From: Pseudobacteroides cellulosolvens ATCC 35603 = DSM 2933
GTDB lineage: Bacteria > Bacillota > Clostridia > Acetivibrionales > DSM-2933
DNA length: 64,000 nucleotides
Reading direction: 5' to 3'
Assembly: GCF_001262605.1 (NCBI RefSeq)
Contig: NZ_LGTC01000001.1
Coordinates: 4,350,001 to 4,414,000 of the forward strand
The position numbers and the translations under genes were made by a program. The notes under the pieces are model-generated. The model was not told where the DNA came from, did no database searches, and worked only from the letters and a program-made list of their open reading frames with translations. Numbering within the stretch: position 1 is the first letter of the stretch; every line of letters starts with the position of its first letter. Shown here piece after piece: positions 48,101 through 55,042 of the stretch.

Positions 48101-48885
48101 TTAATAACTCCATATGGCAGCGATTTCAATTCATCATTAGAGGAAAGCTTAATTGTGTATAAGTTATCTTTTTCCGCCAAAGAAAAAACACGATCCAATA
48201 AAACAGTACATCCTGATCCGGAAGGTCCCAAAAGGCCCAAAACTCCTCGTCTGGCTGAAGGCAGGCTTTCTATAAAGTATTCCAATGAAATATCTACACG
48301 TTCCCTCTCAACAAGTAAATCACCATTGGAAAAATTTATACAAGTGTTGTCCAATTCACAATCACTTATAATGCATCCTCTTCCATTACGCTTTGCCTCG
48401 TAGCACCTGCTATCTGCTGACTTCAGAAGGGCTTCAACCGATTGGGCATCTCCAGGAAAAGATGCAACGCCCATACTTAAAGATAACGTAAGCGGAGGGT
48501 TGCCAACAACAGGTTCCGACTTAAATACTTCATGTATTTTAATCAATAATGGTAAAGCCTCTTCTTTTTGGGTATTGGGAAAAATCAATACAAATTCATC
48601 TCCCCCATACCTAAATAGCATGTCGGATTTTCGCATTACCATCCCGATTCTCTTGACCAAACTTACCAGTACTTCATCTCCTCTTCCATGGCCATATGCA
48701 TCATTTATACTTTTAAAATAATCCAGATCAATAAAGCATAAAGACAGAGGTAAATCACAACGCTTAGCCCAATCAAACTCCTGTATCAGTCTTTCATCAA
48801 GCATGGCACGTGTATATGCTCCTGTAAGTGCATCATATATTTCCTTATATTTGTTATCAATACCTGACGAACTTAAATCAGCCAT
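45151..48885 (-). CDS. GGDEF - degenerate NTPase - STAND/NB-ARC - TPR protein 2
   Basis: This 1244-residue paralogue of the next gene has the same domain order. The GGDEF domain is intact (94-98) with the RKSD inhibitory site at 85-88. The first NTPase is degenerate: its P-loop reads GPSGSGCT (220-227), with Cys226 in place of the essential Lys, and Walker B reads IFIIDN rather than DD/DE. The second, STAND-type P-loop is intact (GTGGIGKT 469-476), with LVILDNFEQV and GIPLAIELAA. TPRs follow (for example LGYAERSKGKYEEAIRLFKNAL). The first NTPase is therefore probably structural or regulatory. It is first in the two-gene operon and divergent from the riboswitch-controlled gene. Confidence 0.9.
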   Translation of the reverse strand: MADLSSSGIDNKYKEIYDALTGAYTRAMLDERLIQEFDWAKRCDLPLSLCFIDLDYFKSINDAYGHGRGDEVLVSLVKRIGMVMRKSDMLFRYGGDEFVLIFPNTQKEEALPLLIKIHEVFKSEPVVGNPPLTLSLSMGVASFPGDAQSVEALLKSADSRCYEAKRNGRGCIISDCELDNTCINFSNGDLLVERERVDISLEYFIESLPSARRGVLGLLGPSGSGCTVLLDRVFSLAEKDNLYTIKLSSNDELKSLPYGVIKKSKEFNSANGYISIDYIENTLINLVNANNKKGIVFIIDNLKYTDYATINFIRYLMIYGKFQSIGLVYSNEKDDLRSFENLKVPLYEIYEIKPLTLVGTYKLLKNILKCDVPDEFVTWLNNQTKGLPKHIFEGLSYLYEQDVIKIRSNNKFIIDEEYKNVYLDKRLGIKSNMPYNNIPKLTTEFVGRENEIRELNKLLDKNRLVTILGTGGIGKTRLAIQVAIERLNDYKDGVYFIPLASVNQPDLVISAITTELNIKEMSGQLMFDTVKEYFSDKHCLVILDNFEQVISSASIISELLAAAPLLSVLVTSREAMRISGEYIYNIPFMDIKKNDKTYSVEEIIVDPAIALFITRAQTVKPDFILTEVNAPLVIELCGSLDGIPLAIELAASNINELSIEEMLIKNKERLKWAWKEMTVVPERQQTLNNVIEWSYNMLGEAEKKFFNRLGIFAGSFTKKAAENVVSEGLDSLDINDGFRMLINKCLIRISFSNTRNEEIYLDMIETIREYALNNLKNCCEYEIYVKRHAEYYLMLIEEANEKLNGHMMKEWLNRIERAYLNIRRAIEWSQEAGNTDMELRLAAAMGLFWETRGFWSEGKNLLEGIIDKYQGKYKSEVFAKVYHWYGKMLMLQGENKKAMIIFEEGLALCRELGNVQVEASILHNLAYIYGLIGNVEEQEKMLLDSLELYKQINDKSGMAVILSDLGMMDFYVGKYDMLSEYSNESLQLSKETENKRCMSWALLRLGYAERSKGKYEEAIRLFKNALDIHEELDDKMGITESLISLAEIMRSQGEYDLALQYYYKNLNICEDIGYKELKARIMNDLGEVYRYRGDYNLARDFYENSLKVLKEINHKGNIIWVYRNLAELKMIDGDFAEAKAYFIKSLELHIITKQRSLVHLMLVLGGLAEVETESGNLIKAAILIGAAQLLADKVKRIISKNDMAEYDRRFLYIESKMSEEDFRKAYDEGYSMDLENVLRYSMEV

Positions 48886-49085
48886 ATGCCTCTCTCCTCT
48901 ATATACCTTATAATTAATTCTTATAATTTAGAAATACTTTAAATGTATATCGTCATTTCTATTTTTTTTATAATAAGATTTAGATAAATAAAAGATAAAT
49001 TTAAATGGACCCATTGAAAATTACAACAATAAGTAGTAAAATATAAGTGTAGGAGATTTATGTAATTAATTTAATAGTAAACATA

Positions 49086-49168
49086 CTGATAATGACAAAC
49101 CTATCGAAAGATAGGGACGTAAAGCCCATGGGTCTAAGGTTTATTCTATGACAGCCGGGTTGCCAAAG
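49086..49168 (+). ncRNA. c-di-GMP-I (GEMM-I) riboswitch 1
   Basis: The aptamer core matches the GEMM-I pattern: ACAAACC, a GAAA-tetraloop hairpin CCTATC-GAAA-GATAGG, GGACGTAAAGCC, the tetraloop-receptor strands GTCTAAGG and CTATGACAGCC, and the closing GGGTTGCC. The base usually G in GGCAAACC is A here, leaving one weak pair in P1. Its 3' strand TTGCCAAA (49160-49167) can pair instead with TTTGGCAA (49207-49214) inside the downstream terminator, giving a clear expression platform. Ligand binding should favour the terminator. Confidence 0.93.
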
Positions 49169-49199
49169 GTGTTAGGTCAGCTTTTATAAAGCTTATACC

Positions 49200-49232
49200 A
49201 GCTCTGTTTGGCAAGTCATTCAGAGTTTTTTT
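49200..49232 (+). terminator. Riboswitch-controlled terminator (expression platform 1)
   Basis: AGCTCTG pairs with CAGAGTT, followed by seven Ts. The loop carries TTTGGCAA, the antiterminator partner of the aptamer's 3' strand. Confidence 0.85.
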
Positions 49233-49263
49233 ATGTTCACTTTATTAATTATGTAAAACCCTT

Positions 49264-49524
49264 TCGACAATGGCAAACCTTTCGAAAGAAAGGGACGCAA
49301 AACTTCAGGTCTAATGTTTATACCAATTTTTATACTTAAGAATTGGATTCCAGGAATTTTATAGGGTTATCTTCCAGGCAGTAATTCTATTATTAAAAGC
49401 AATTTCATGCTTTTAATTCATGATTTTCAGCAATGGTTAATTCATCTTTATCATACCCCAAATGGAAGTACTCTTTTTTAATCCTTGAAAATTTCCTGGC
49501 ATGACTATGACGGCTGAGTAACCG
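49264..49524 (+). ncRNA. c-di-GMP-I riboswitch 2 with a large insert in P3
   Basis: The 5' half is unmistakable: ATGGCAAACC, hairpin CCTTTC-GAAA-GAAAGG, GGACGCAAAAC, then CAGGTCTAATG (to 49316). The expected 3' half does not follow directly but appears at 49503-49524 as ACTATGACGGCTGAGTAACCGAA, which aligns with CTATGACAGCCGGGTTGCCAAA of riboswitch 1. The roughly 185 bases between are self-complementary. CCAGGAATTTT (49350-49360) pairs with AAAATTTCCTGG (49488-49499), so the ends of P3 are brought together. The last bases abut the ribosome binding site AAAAAGGGGG. Control of translation is likely. Confidence 0.75.
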
Positions 49525-49542
49525 AAAAAGGGGGATTTTATC

Positions 49543-50385
49543 ATGAATCGATTGATTAAGTTTTTTTTGATTTTAACCATCACTTCTTTGTTTTCAGTTA
49601 CACCATTCCAAGTATCAAATGCCGATGAGCCAAGTTTAATTGTTGAAAACGGAGTATCTTTAATTAATATTCCTTCTCAAGTTGATGGAAAAATAAGCAT
49701 CTCCGGCCAAACAACCAAACAAAAGATTAAAGCCCTTATAATAAAAGATACTTATCAGGAATGGTTTGATATTGATCTGGAAAATGGAAAGTTCAATGAA
49801 GACATATGGCTTACAGAAGGTAAAGGCCAATATGACGTGAATATCATGGTTAATCTCGAAGATAGAAAATACACATACGGTCCTAAAATACACGTTGAAA
49901 ACGTTTCCGAGGTAAATCGTTTTCTCGTTCCCACCAAGGATGTAGAAAGCAATGATCCTGCCATCTCTGATCTCGCAAAGCGTCTTACCCGCCTCTCAAA
50001 AACTGACCGTGATAAAGCCAGAAATATATATAACTGGATTACAAGAAACATAAAATATGATTACGATAAATATCGCAGACAGCTGGCAAATGATTATACA
50101 GATATCTATGGTGCTACAAATACCTTTAAAACTAAAAAAGGTGTTTGCTATGACTTTTCAACCCTGTTTGCTGCCATGTCCAGATCTATAGGACTGGAAG
50201 CCAAGGTTATCCGCGGCAACTATGTATCTGGTAAGCGCCAGGAATATCATGCATGGAACGAAATACATCTAAAAGATGAAGGCAAGTGGATAAAGCTGGA
50301 TTCAACTTTCGGATACGCATTGAATAAAAACTATTTTGATAATAAGGACTTTGATGATGACCATGTAAAAATCGACGAAATGTAG
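49543..50385 (+). CDS. Secreted transglutaminase-like (cysteine) enzyme
   Basis: This 280-residue exported protein has a signal peptide at 1-27. A beta-rich N-terminal region (about 30-120; VDGKISISGQTTKQKIKALIIKD) precedes a transglutaminase-core domain (about 140-260). The triad is Cys202 in KKGVCYDFSTLFAAM, His236 in EYHAWNEI and Asp253 in KLDSTFGYA. Members can be cross-linkers or proteases; which applies is unknown. Its leader carries two c-di-GMP riboswitches, so expression depends on the second messenger that the divergent GGDEF proteins can make. A strong terminator follows, so it is monocistronic. A surface or matrix role is plausible. Confidence 0.92.
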   Translation: MNRLIKFFLILTITSLFSVTPFQVSNADEPSLIVENGVSLINIPSQVDGKISISGQTTKQKIKALIIKDTYQEWFDIDLENGKFNEDIWLTEGKGQYDVNIMVNLEDRKYTYGPKIHVENVSEVNRFLVPTKDVESNDPAISDLAKRLTRLSKTDRDKARNIYNWITRNIKYDYDKYRRQLANDYTDIYGATNTFKTKKGVCYDFSTLFAAMSRSIGLEAKVIRGNYVSGKRQEYHAWNEIHLKDEGKWIKLDSTFGYALNKNYFDNKDFDDDHVKIDEM

Positions 50386-50411
50386 GATAATTACCGAAAT
50401 TTTCGGATCAT

Positions 50412-50461
50412 ATAAAGCCAGTTGCTTGGGGGTCGTTAAATACTACAGCAACTGGCTTTAT
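50412..50461. terminator. Strong terminator after the transglutaminase-like gene
   Basis: ATAAAGCCAGTTGC pairs perfectly with GCAACTGGCTTTAT. It lies between convergent genes and can serve both. Confidence 0.9.
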
Positions 50462-50507
50462 ACTTTTTATAATTAATTTATATTGGTTTTTACTATAATA
50501 TATCTGA

Positions 50508-51182
50508 TTAAATTCCTTTCATAATACCCTTTTCTGCAAAACTTACATATTTGTCCCCTGCAACAATAATGTGATCTATGACATTTATTGATATTGCCTC
50601 TAAAGCAACTCTAATCCGCTCAGTCACCTCGATATCTGCCCGAGACGGTTTCATACTGCCTCCAGGGTGATTGTGGGCAAGAATAACACTGTTTGCCTGA
50701 TGCCTAAGTGCCGTCTCTACTATAAGTCTAGGATATACTGGCGATTCATTTATTGTTCCCTCTTGAATCAATGCCGAATAATTCACCCTGTTTTGGCTGT
50801 TTAAACAAATAAGATAAAAAGCTTCGTATGTTCTGCCCATAAATAAAGACACAACAAACTGCCCAGCTTTTGCAGAACTGTCCAATACAGGCTTATCCCC
50901 CCATTTATCATTAAAATACCTTCTGGAAATGGAAGGTATTAATGAAAGAAGAAAAGCAGAGTTTTCTCCTATTCCTTCTGTATTATTGAGATCTTTTATG
51001 TCCGCTTCAAATACGCCTGATAATGAACCGAACTTTTCCAAAAGCTTATGTGCTATTTCATTTGTATCCCTTCTCGGTATTGAATAAAAAAGAAGCAGCT
51101 CCAATACCTGATGGGGTTCAAATCCGTCCAATCCATCATTAAGAAATCTTTCTTTCAGCCTTTTTCTATGACCCTCATGCAT
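50508..51182 (-). CDS. radC: RadC-family JAB/MPN-domain protein
   Basis: This 224-residue protein has an N-terminal helix-hairpin-helix region (EIAHKLLEKFGSLSGVFEADIKDLNNTEGIG) and a C-terminal JAB metalloprotease-like domain with HNHPGGSMKPSRAD and an upstream Glu. Despite the name, a DNA-repair function has not held up; the JAB fold suggests a hydrolase or nuclease. The family's zinc ligands (two His, one Asp) are intact. Confidence 0.94.
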   Translation of the reverse strand: MHEGHRKRLKERFLNDGLDGFEPHQVLELLLFYSIPRRDTNEIAHKLLEKFGSLSGVFEADIKDLNNTEGIGENSAFLLSLIPSISRRYFNDKWGDKPVLDSSAKAGQFVVSLFMGRTYEAFYLICLNSQNRVNYSALIQEGTINESPVYPRLIVETALRHQANSVILAHNHPGGSMKPSRADIEVTERIRVALEAISINVIDHIIVAGDKYVSFAEKGIMKGI

Positions 51183-51250
51183 AGTATCACCTGTATAACT
51201 TATATAGTATATACTATTTCGGCATTAATTTCTAATTCCTGAATAAGCAA

Positions 51251-52306
51251 TTATTCAATAATTACTTTTGAATTTATAGGCACTATCTGTATCCATGTCA
51301 GCCCAGGATTCAGCACAATGGGCTTACCGCTTTCATCTGTATAGTTTGTCTTTGCAGTTCTTGATTTTTTCGACCATTTAATCTTGATTGCATTGCCACA
51401 TGAAACAAACCATCCATTCCCGCTGCCAACATCTTTAAGGTCTTGTCTTCCTTTATCGTCGCCCTTTATTCCATAGATCGGTACATGCTGGACAATTATA
51501 TTCTTAACCTCTAACTGTCTTTGACTTACCCTTTCCATATGAGGATCGCCGTTACGGGACTTCTTATATATTTGATTTGAAGGATCAAACTCATATGTAT
51601 TGAATATTCTTGAATTATACTTTACTGTTACTTTGTTTGCCTTATTATCAGAATTTAATTTCTCATCTGTTTGATTGTAGCTAAAAAGCAGCTTCTTTTC
51701 AGTAGACTGCTTGTACTTGGCCTTTTTAACAAAATTCATTACATTATCCATGGATGTATAAGAATCCTGCCAATTCCTCCTGTCCTTTGTCAAATCCCAG
51801 AAAACTTCCCCTCCATAGCCTACACCATTTATATTGTTTATTTTGAACTTTGAAATATCCTTCATAGCCATTGGACTCCAACCAAAATGCACATAAATGG
51901 CATCATGTTCCATAACATAATCAAGATAATAATGTCTGGAACTTCTTACAGGACCAATCATTGTTGGTTTAGTACCCCAGAACACCGGCATCAACCTGGT
52001 TTCACCGCCTTCTACAGTTATCTCATAAACCAGTTGTGCCTTATTAAGACCTCCCTGCGGCAATACCCTTTTCCCTTCATTATCAATCATTACCGCCACC
52101 GGCCTTACGCCTTCCTTTGGAAAAATAAAATCAGTTGCCTTTTGAGTAGGTGTGGGTTCAACTATTGGAGTATTGGTATAAGAAGGGCTTGGAGTAAATT
52201 GTATCGGTGTATTGGTAGGTTTTAAATTCTTATCATCCCTATCGCATGCTGCTATGCTTGTTATAGCTATAAAAATGCCAACTAATATAAAAATTTTTCT
52301 TAGCAT
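51251..52306 (-). CDS. DUF3048 (YerB-like) lipoprotein
   Basis: This 351-residue lipoprotein has a lipobox ending at Cys21 (ITSIAAC), then a Thr/Pro-rich spacer to about residue 58. DUF3048 follows: RPVAVMIDNEGKRVLPQGGLNKAQLVYEITVEGGETRLMPVFWG, PVRSSRHYYLDYVMEHDAIYVHFGWSP. The C-terminal part (WSKKSRTAKTNYTDESGKPIVLNPGLTWIQIVP) is the DUF3048_C beta domain. Its function is unsettled; Bacillus YerB is a surface lipoprotein. It is 68 bases upstream of radC and may share its transcript. Confidence 0.9.
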   Translation of the reverse strand: MLRKIFILVGIFIAITSIAACDRDDKNLKPTNTPIQFTPSPSYTNTPIVEPTPTQKATDFIFPKEGVRPVAVMIDNEGKRVLPQGGLNKAQLVYEITVEGGETRLMPVFWGTKPTMIGPVRSSRHYYLDYVMEHDAIYVHFGWSPMAMKDISKFKINNINGVGYGGEVFWDLTKDRRNWQDSYTSMDNVMNFVKKAKYKQSTEKKLLFSYNQTDEKLNSDNKANKVTVKYNSRIFNTYEFDPSNQIYKKSRNGDPHMERVSQRQLEVKNIIVQHVPIYGIKGDDKGRQDLKDVGSGNGWFVSCGNAIKIKWSKKSRTAKTNYTDESGKPIVLNPGLTWIQIVPINSKVIIE

Positions 52307-52443
52307 AAGCTTCCCCCGTAAAAAATTAAGTATAAATAATATTTTGCTATTCCTAATCTCCTATATATAAACAGAAGGATCAATTCTTTCAAATTGTCCC
52401 TCTGTCCTATACTTACCTTATAAATATTTTGTTTTACAAAATA

Positions 52444-52740
52444 TTATTCAGAAAAATCAAACTCATCTTCCATTCTGACTTTGAATTCCTCAAAAACCAT
52501 ATTCAGTTCACGCTCATCTTCGACACTAATGAAAGAATCTTCACCCTCTTCATTATGCTCTATCTTAAGAATCAATACCTCGTCAGTATCACTATCCTCT
52601 TCCTGTTCCTCTTCCATTTCAACAGGCAAAAGAACAACATATTCACTGCCATTCATTTCAATTGTATCAAGGTGTTCGAACTCAACTTCTTCTCCGTTTT
52701 CGTCAACTAAAACTACTACATCATCTCTCTCTTCGGACAT
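52444..52740 (-). CDS. yrzB: DUF1292 (YrzB-like) protein
   Basis: This 98-residue very acidic cytosolic protein shows the DUF1292 pattern (VVLVDENGEEVEFEHLDTIEMNGSEYVVLLP, then EVLILKIEHNE). It belongs to the conserved Firmicutes cluster ireB-ruvX-yrzB, which is present here but spread out. The acidic run EMEEEQEEDSDTDE is a low-complexity linker. Function is unknown. The ribosome binding site is AAAGGAGGG. Confidence 0.88.
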   Translation of the reverse strand: MSEERDDVVVLVDENGEEVEFEHLDTIEMNGSEYVVLLPVEMEEEQEEDSDTDEVLILKIEHNEEGEDSFISVEDERELNMVFEEFKVRMEDEFDFSE

Positions 52741-52868
52741 TATAATCCCTCCTTTTCCTTTATCAGAATTTAATTATATCATAGTATCAAAAGTTTCCCA
52801 ATATTTTCTCACTAAATTGTAAACATTAAATATATTTAACATAATATTTTGTTTTTATACATTCACAT

Positions 52869-52893
52869 AAGGAATGACTAAAATATCACTTCT
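52869..52893 (+). repeat. Left-end remnant of the structured repeat
   Basis: AAGGAATGACTAAAATATCACTTCT differs from the left end of copy B (6880-6905) at only four positions. Only this end is recognisable; the stem regions are absent. It lies in the gap between yrzB and ruvX, in the opposite orientation to those genes. Confidence 0.45.
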
Positions 52894-52920
52894 AATTTTC
52901 AGCAATGTTTACAAGTAACG

Positions 52921-53331
52921 TTAAAGGCTGTCCAAATAATTCTGAAGTATATACACAGCAGCAATTTGATCCTCAATGGCTTTTTTCTTTGACGTTTTTA
53001 TACCCATGTCATGCATAGCCCTATTAGCAGCTTTAGTGGTTAACCTTTCATCCCATGGAATTACTTCAAGCTTTGACTGCTCTTTTAAAAGATTTATAAA
53101 TTCCATTGTTTTTTCCCCTCTTTCACCAACAGTACCATTCATATTCCTGGGAAATCCAACGACACATTTTTCTGCCTGATTCTGTGTTATAATTTCAACT
53201 ATCCTTTTTAAAGGTTTTTTAATATCTGTATCCCATCTGATTGTCTCTACACCTCGTGCAATCATTCCCATCGGATCGCTTATTGCAATTCCGATCTTCT
53301 TATCCCCATAATCAATACCTATAATTCTCAT
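52921..53331 (-). CDS. ruvX: RuvX/YqgF Holliday-junction resolvase-like nuclease
   Basis: This 136-residue RNase H-fold protein acts in 16S rRNA 5'-end maturation and is also described as a resolvase. IIGIDYGDKKIGIAISDPMG holds the first catalytic Asp, CVGFPRNMNGTVGERG and IPWDERLTTKAANRAM the others, and KKAIEDQIAAVYILQNYLD the final Asp. GGAGGG precedes the ATG. The gene belongs to the ireB-ruvX-yrzB set, here separated from ireB by an aldo/keto reductase gene. Confidence 0.95.
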   Translation of the reverse strand: MRIIGIDYGDKKIGIAISDPMGMIARGVETIRWDTDIKKPLKRIVEIITQNQAEKCVVGFPRNMNGTVGERGEKTMEFINLLKEQSKLEVIPWDERLTTKAANRAMHDMGIKTSKKKAIEDQIAAVYILQNYLDSL

Positions 53332-53353
53332 TTTCCCTCCATATAGTCATGAT

Positions 53354-53388
53354 CAAAAAATAACTTCCGCTATAAAATTTCGCTCATG
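53354..53388 (-). repeat. Structured intergenic repeat, copy C (right half only)
   Basis: On the minus strand, CATGAGCGAAATTTTATAGC and GGAAGTTATTTTTTG match the right half of copy B with one inserted T. The central stem and left arm are missing. It lies directly upstream of the ruvX ribosome binding site, in the same orientation as ruvX and the preceding gene, as copies A and B do relative to theirs. Confidence 0.65.
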
Positions 53389-53409
53389 CCTTAGTACATA
53401 CCTATAATT

Positions 53410-54357
53410 TTACCTTATTTTTATTGCAAACATAGAGCATACACTTGAGCAATATCCACATAAAACACACTTGTCCATATCTACTTCAGCTTTGCCATTT
53501 GCAACTTTCAAAGCACCTTGTCCGCACCTCTTCACGCAGCATCCACATCCATTACACCAATAATCAATATGTAGTATTCTCTTTTTATTAATTAAAGCAT
53601 ACCTGATATTTTCCGATACATCTTCACCTTTAAACACACTTATATTCATCTTTACTTCTTCTATCGACTGCATGCCTAATGCAATGGAATGAATAAAAGG
53701 AATTTTTAATACAAAATCCATGCAATCCTCATAACTCTTTATAAGATTACCTCCACCTAACGGCTTCATGCTATATATTCCTTTTCCTGCATTATAAGCC
53801 TTTTCTACTGCTGCCAGCATTTCCTCTATAGTTCCGTCACCTATTCCAAGGCCCGTCATGTTAACCAATGGGTGTATTACATCTATCTCAGGCATATTTG
53901 CCGCTGCCTCAACTACTTCAACATTATGAGTGGATACGCCAACAGCTTTTATAATTCCCTTCTGCTTTTGCTCCAAATAGTAATCAAGGGCATCTCTGTG
54001 CCCCCTTAATGTTAACTTGCTTTCCTGCTCATGAAGCATGAAAATATCCAGGACATCAACATCCATTTCCCTCCTGGCTTTCTCCACACTATCTCTGGCG
54101 GATTCATTGCTGTACGCATATGATTTGCTTGCGATAACCGGCTTAATTTTAGCAATCCTGATTGCTTCTTTAATATGAGCATATGTTCCATATAATTCAG
54201 CTGTATCAATAAAGTTAACACCCATTTCAAATGCACTTGCTATGATTCTTGCGCCTTCATCTATTGAAAGATTAGCCTGCAGCGGGCCTATAATCAGACC
54301 CCCAAAACAAAGCCTGGATACCTTTAACCCAGTATTGCCCAATTTTATATAATTCAT
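53410..54357 (-). CDS. Aldo/keto reductase with C-terminal 2[4Fe-4S] ferredoxin domain
   Basis: This is a 315-residue cytosolic oxidoreductase. The TIM-barrel part has KLGNTGLKVSRLCFGG, GVNFIDTAELYGTY with catalytic Asp and Tyr, and VIASKSYAY with the Lys. The last 50 residues are a ferredoxin with CNGCGCCVKRC and CVLCGYCSSVC. Such fusions are common in anaerobes; natural substrates are unknown. It sits between ireB and ruvX, which are normally adjacent, so it appears to be an insertion into that cluster. A repeat remnant follows its stop codon. Confidence 0.92.
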   Translation of the reverse strand: MNYIKLGNTGLKVSRLCFGGLIIGPLQANLSIDEGARIIASAFEMGVNFIDTAELYGTYAHIKEAIRIAKIKPVIASKSYAYSNESARDSVEKARREMDVDVLDIFMLHEQESKLTLRGHRDALDYYLEQKQKGIIKAVGVSTHNVEVVEAAANMPEIDVIHPLVNMTGLGIGDGTIEEMLAAVEKAYNAGKGIYSMKPLGGGNLIKSYEDCMDFVLKIPFIHSIALGMQSIEEVKMNISVFKGEDVSENIRYALINKKRILHIDYWCNGCGCCVKRCGQGALKVANGKAEVDMDKCVLCGYCSSVCSMFAIKIR

Positions 54358-54413
54358 AATAGACCACCATTATTTCCTCTACGTTAAAATCACCATGTAA
54401 TTTTTCAAGACAT

Positions 54414-54470
54414 TAAAAAAGGACATCCTAAAACCATTAGCTGCAAGCTAATCTACCGGACTGTCCTCAA
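54414..54470 (-). terminator. Terminator of ireB
   Basis: On the minus strand, GGACA and TGTCC arms enclose an inner hairpin (ATTAGCTTGCAGCTAAT) and are followed by seven Ts. Confidence 0.75.
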
Positions 54471-54484
54471 AAATCAACAACAAA

Positions 54485-54739
54485 TTATTTTTTCTCTTCC
54501 AGATAAAATCTGACAATCTCCTCTAAAAGCTCATCACGTTCAAGTCTTCTTATTATGCTTCTTGCATTGTCATGACTGGTTATGTAAGTAGGATCACCTG
54601 AAAGTATGTATCCGACTATCTGGTTAATAGGATTATATCCTTTTTCCTTAAGTGCATTATATACCAATGTCAATATCTCGTGTGCAGAATTCAGTTTTTC
54701 CTTATCAACTTTGAACATCATGGTTTCGTTATTAACCAT
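54485..54739 (-). CDS. ireB: IreB-family regulatory phosphoprotein (DUF965/YrzL)
   Basis: This is an 84-residue protein. [65 protein letters not shown] covers essentially the whole DUF965 pattern. In Enterococcus, IreB is phosphorylated by the PASTA kinase IreK on N-terminal threonines and limits cephalosporin resistance; Thr6 here could serve. Usual length. It normally lies directly upstream of ruvX; here a terminator and the aldo/keto reductase gene intervene. Confidence 0.93.
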   Translation of the reverse strand: MVNNETMMFKVDKEKLNSAHEILTLVYNALKEKGYNPINQIVGYILSGDPTYITSHDNARSIIRRLERDELLEEIVRFYLEEKK

Positions 54740-55042
54740 TTATAACCACTCCCCCAACTACATAGTGTTGTATGATTATTTAGTGCCATTCCTTACACTT
54801 ATCGTTAAAATAATGTGAGGTTAGTTACATATCTTATTAAGATCTCTTCCGTAAAAAAAGACATATATTGCTTCAACAATCATAGAACTTTTAGGCTATT
54901 GAATAATAGTACTTAAGTACCATTATTATAATTGTAATACAAGCGAATAAAATATGCAACAATAACCAATCTTAATTTGACAGCATTATCTAGCCCTAAT
55001 TATTTTTATCACAATTATATTTCACTTATCGGTAATAATCGT
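54740..55042. other. Non-coding stretch with a 26-base palindrome
   Basis: No gene is visible in these 303 AT-rich bases between mtaB and ireB. A near-perfect palindrome centred on GTACTTAAGTAC (54909-54920), extended by AATAAT/ATTATT on its flanks, could be an operator or a short terminator. AAGGAATGG-like bases near 54785 resemble the flank of the structured repeat but are too short to assign. Confidence 0.4.
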
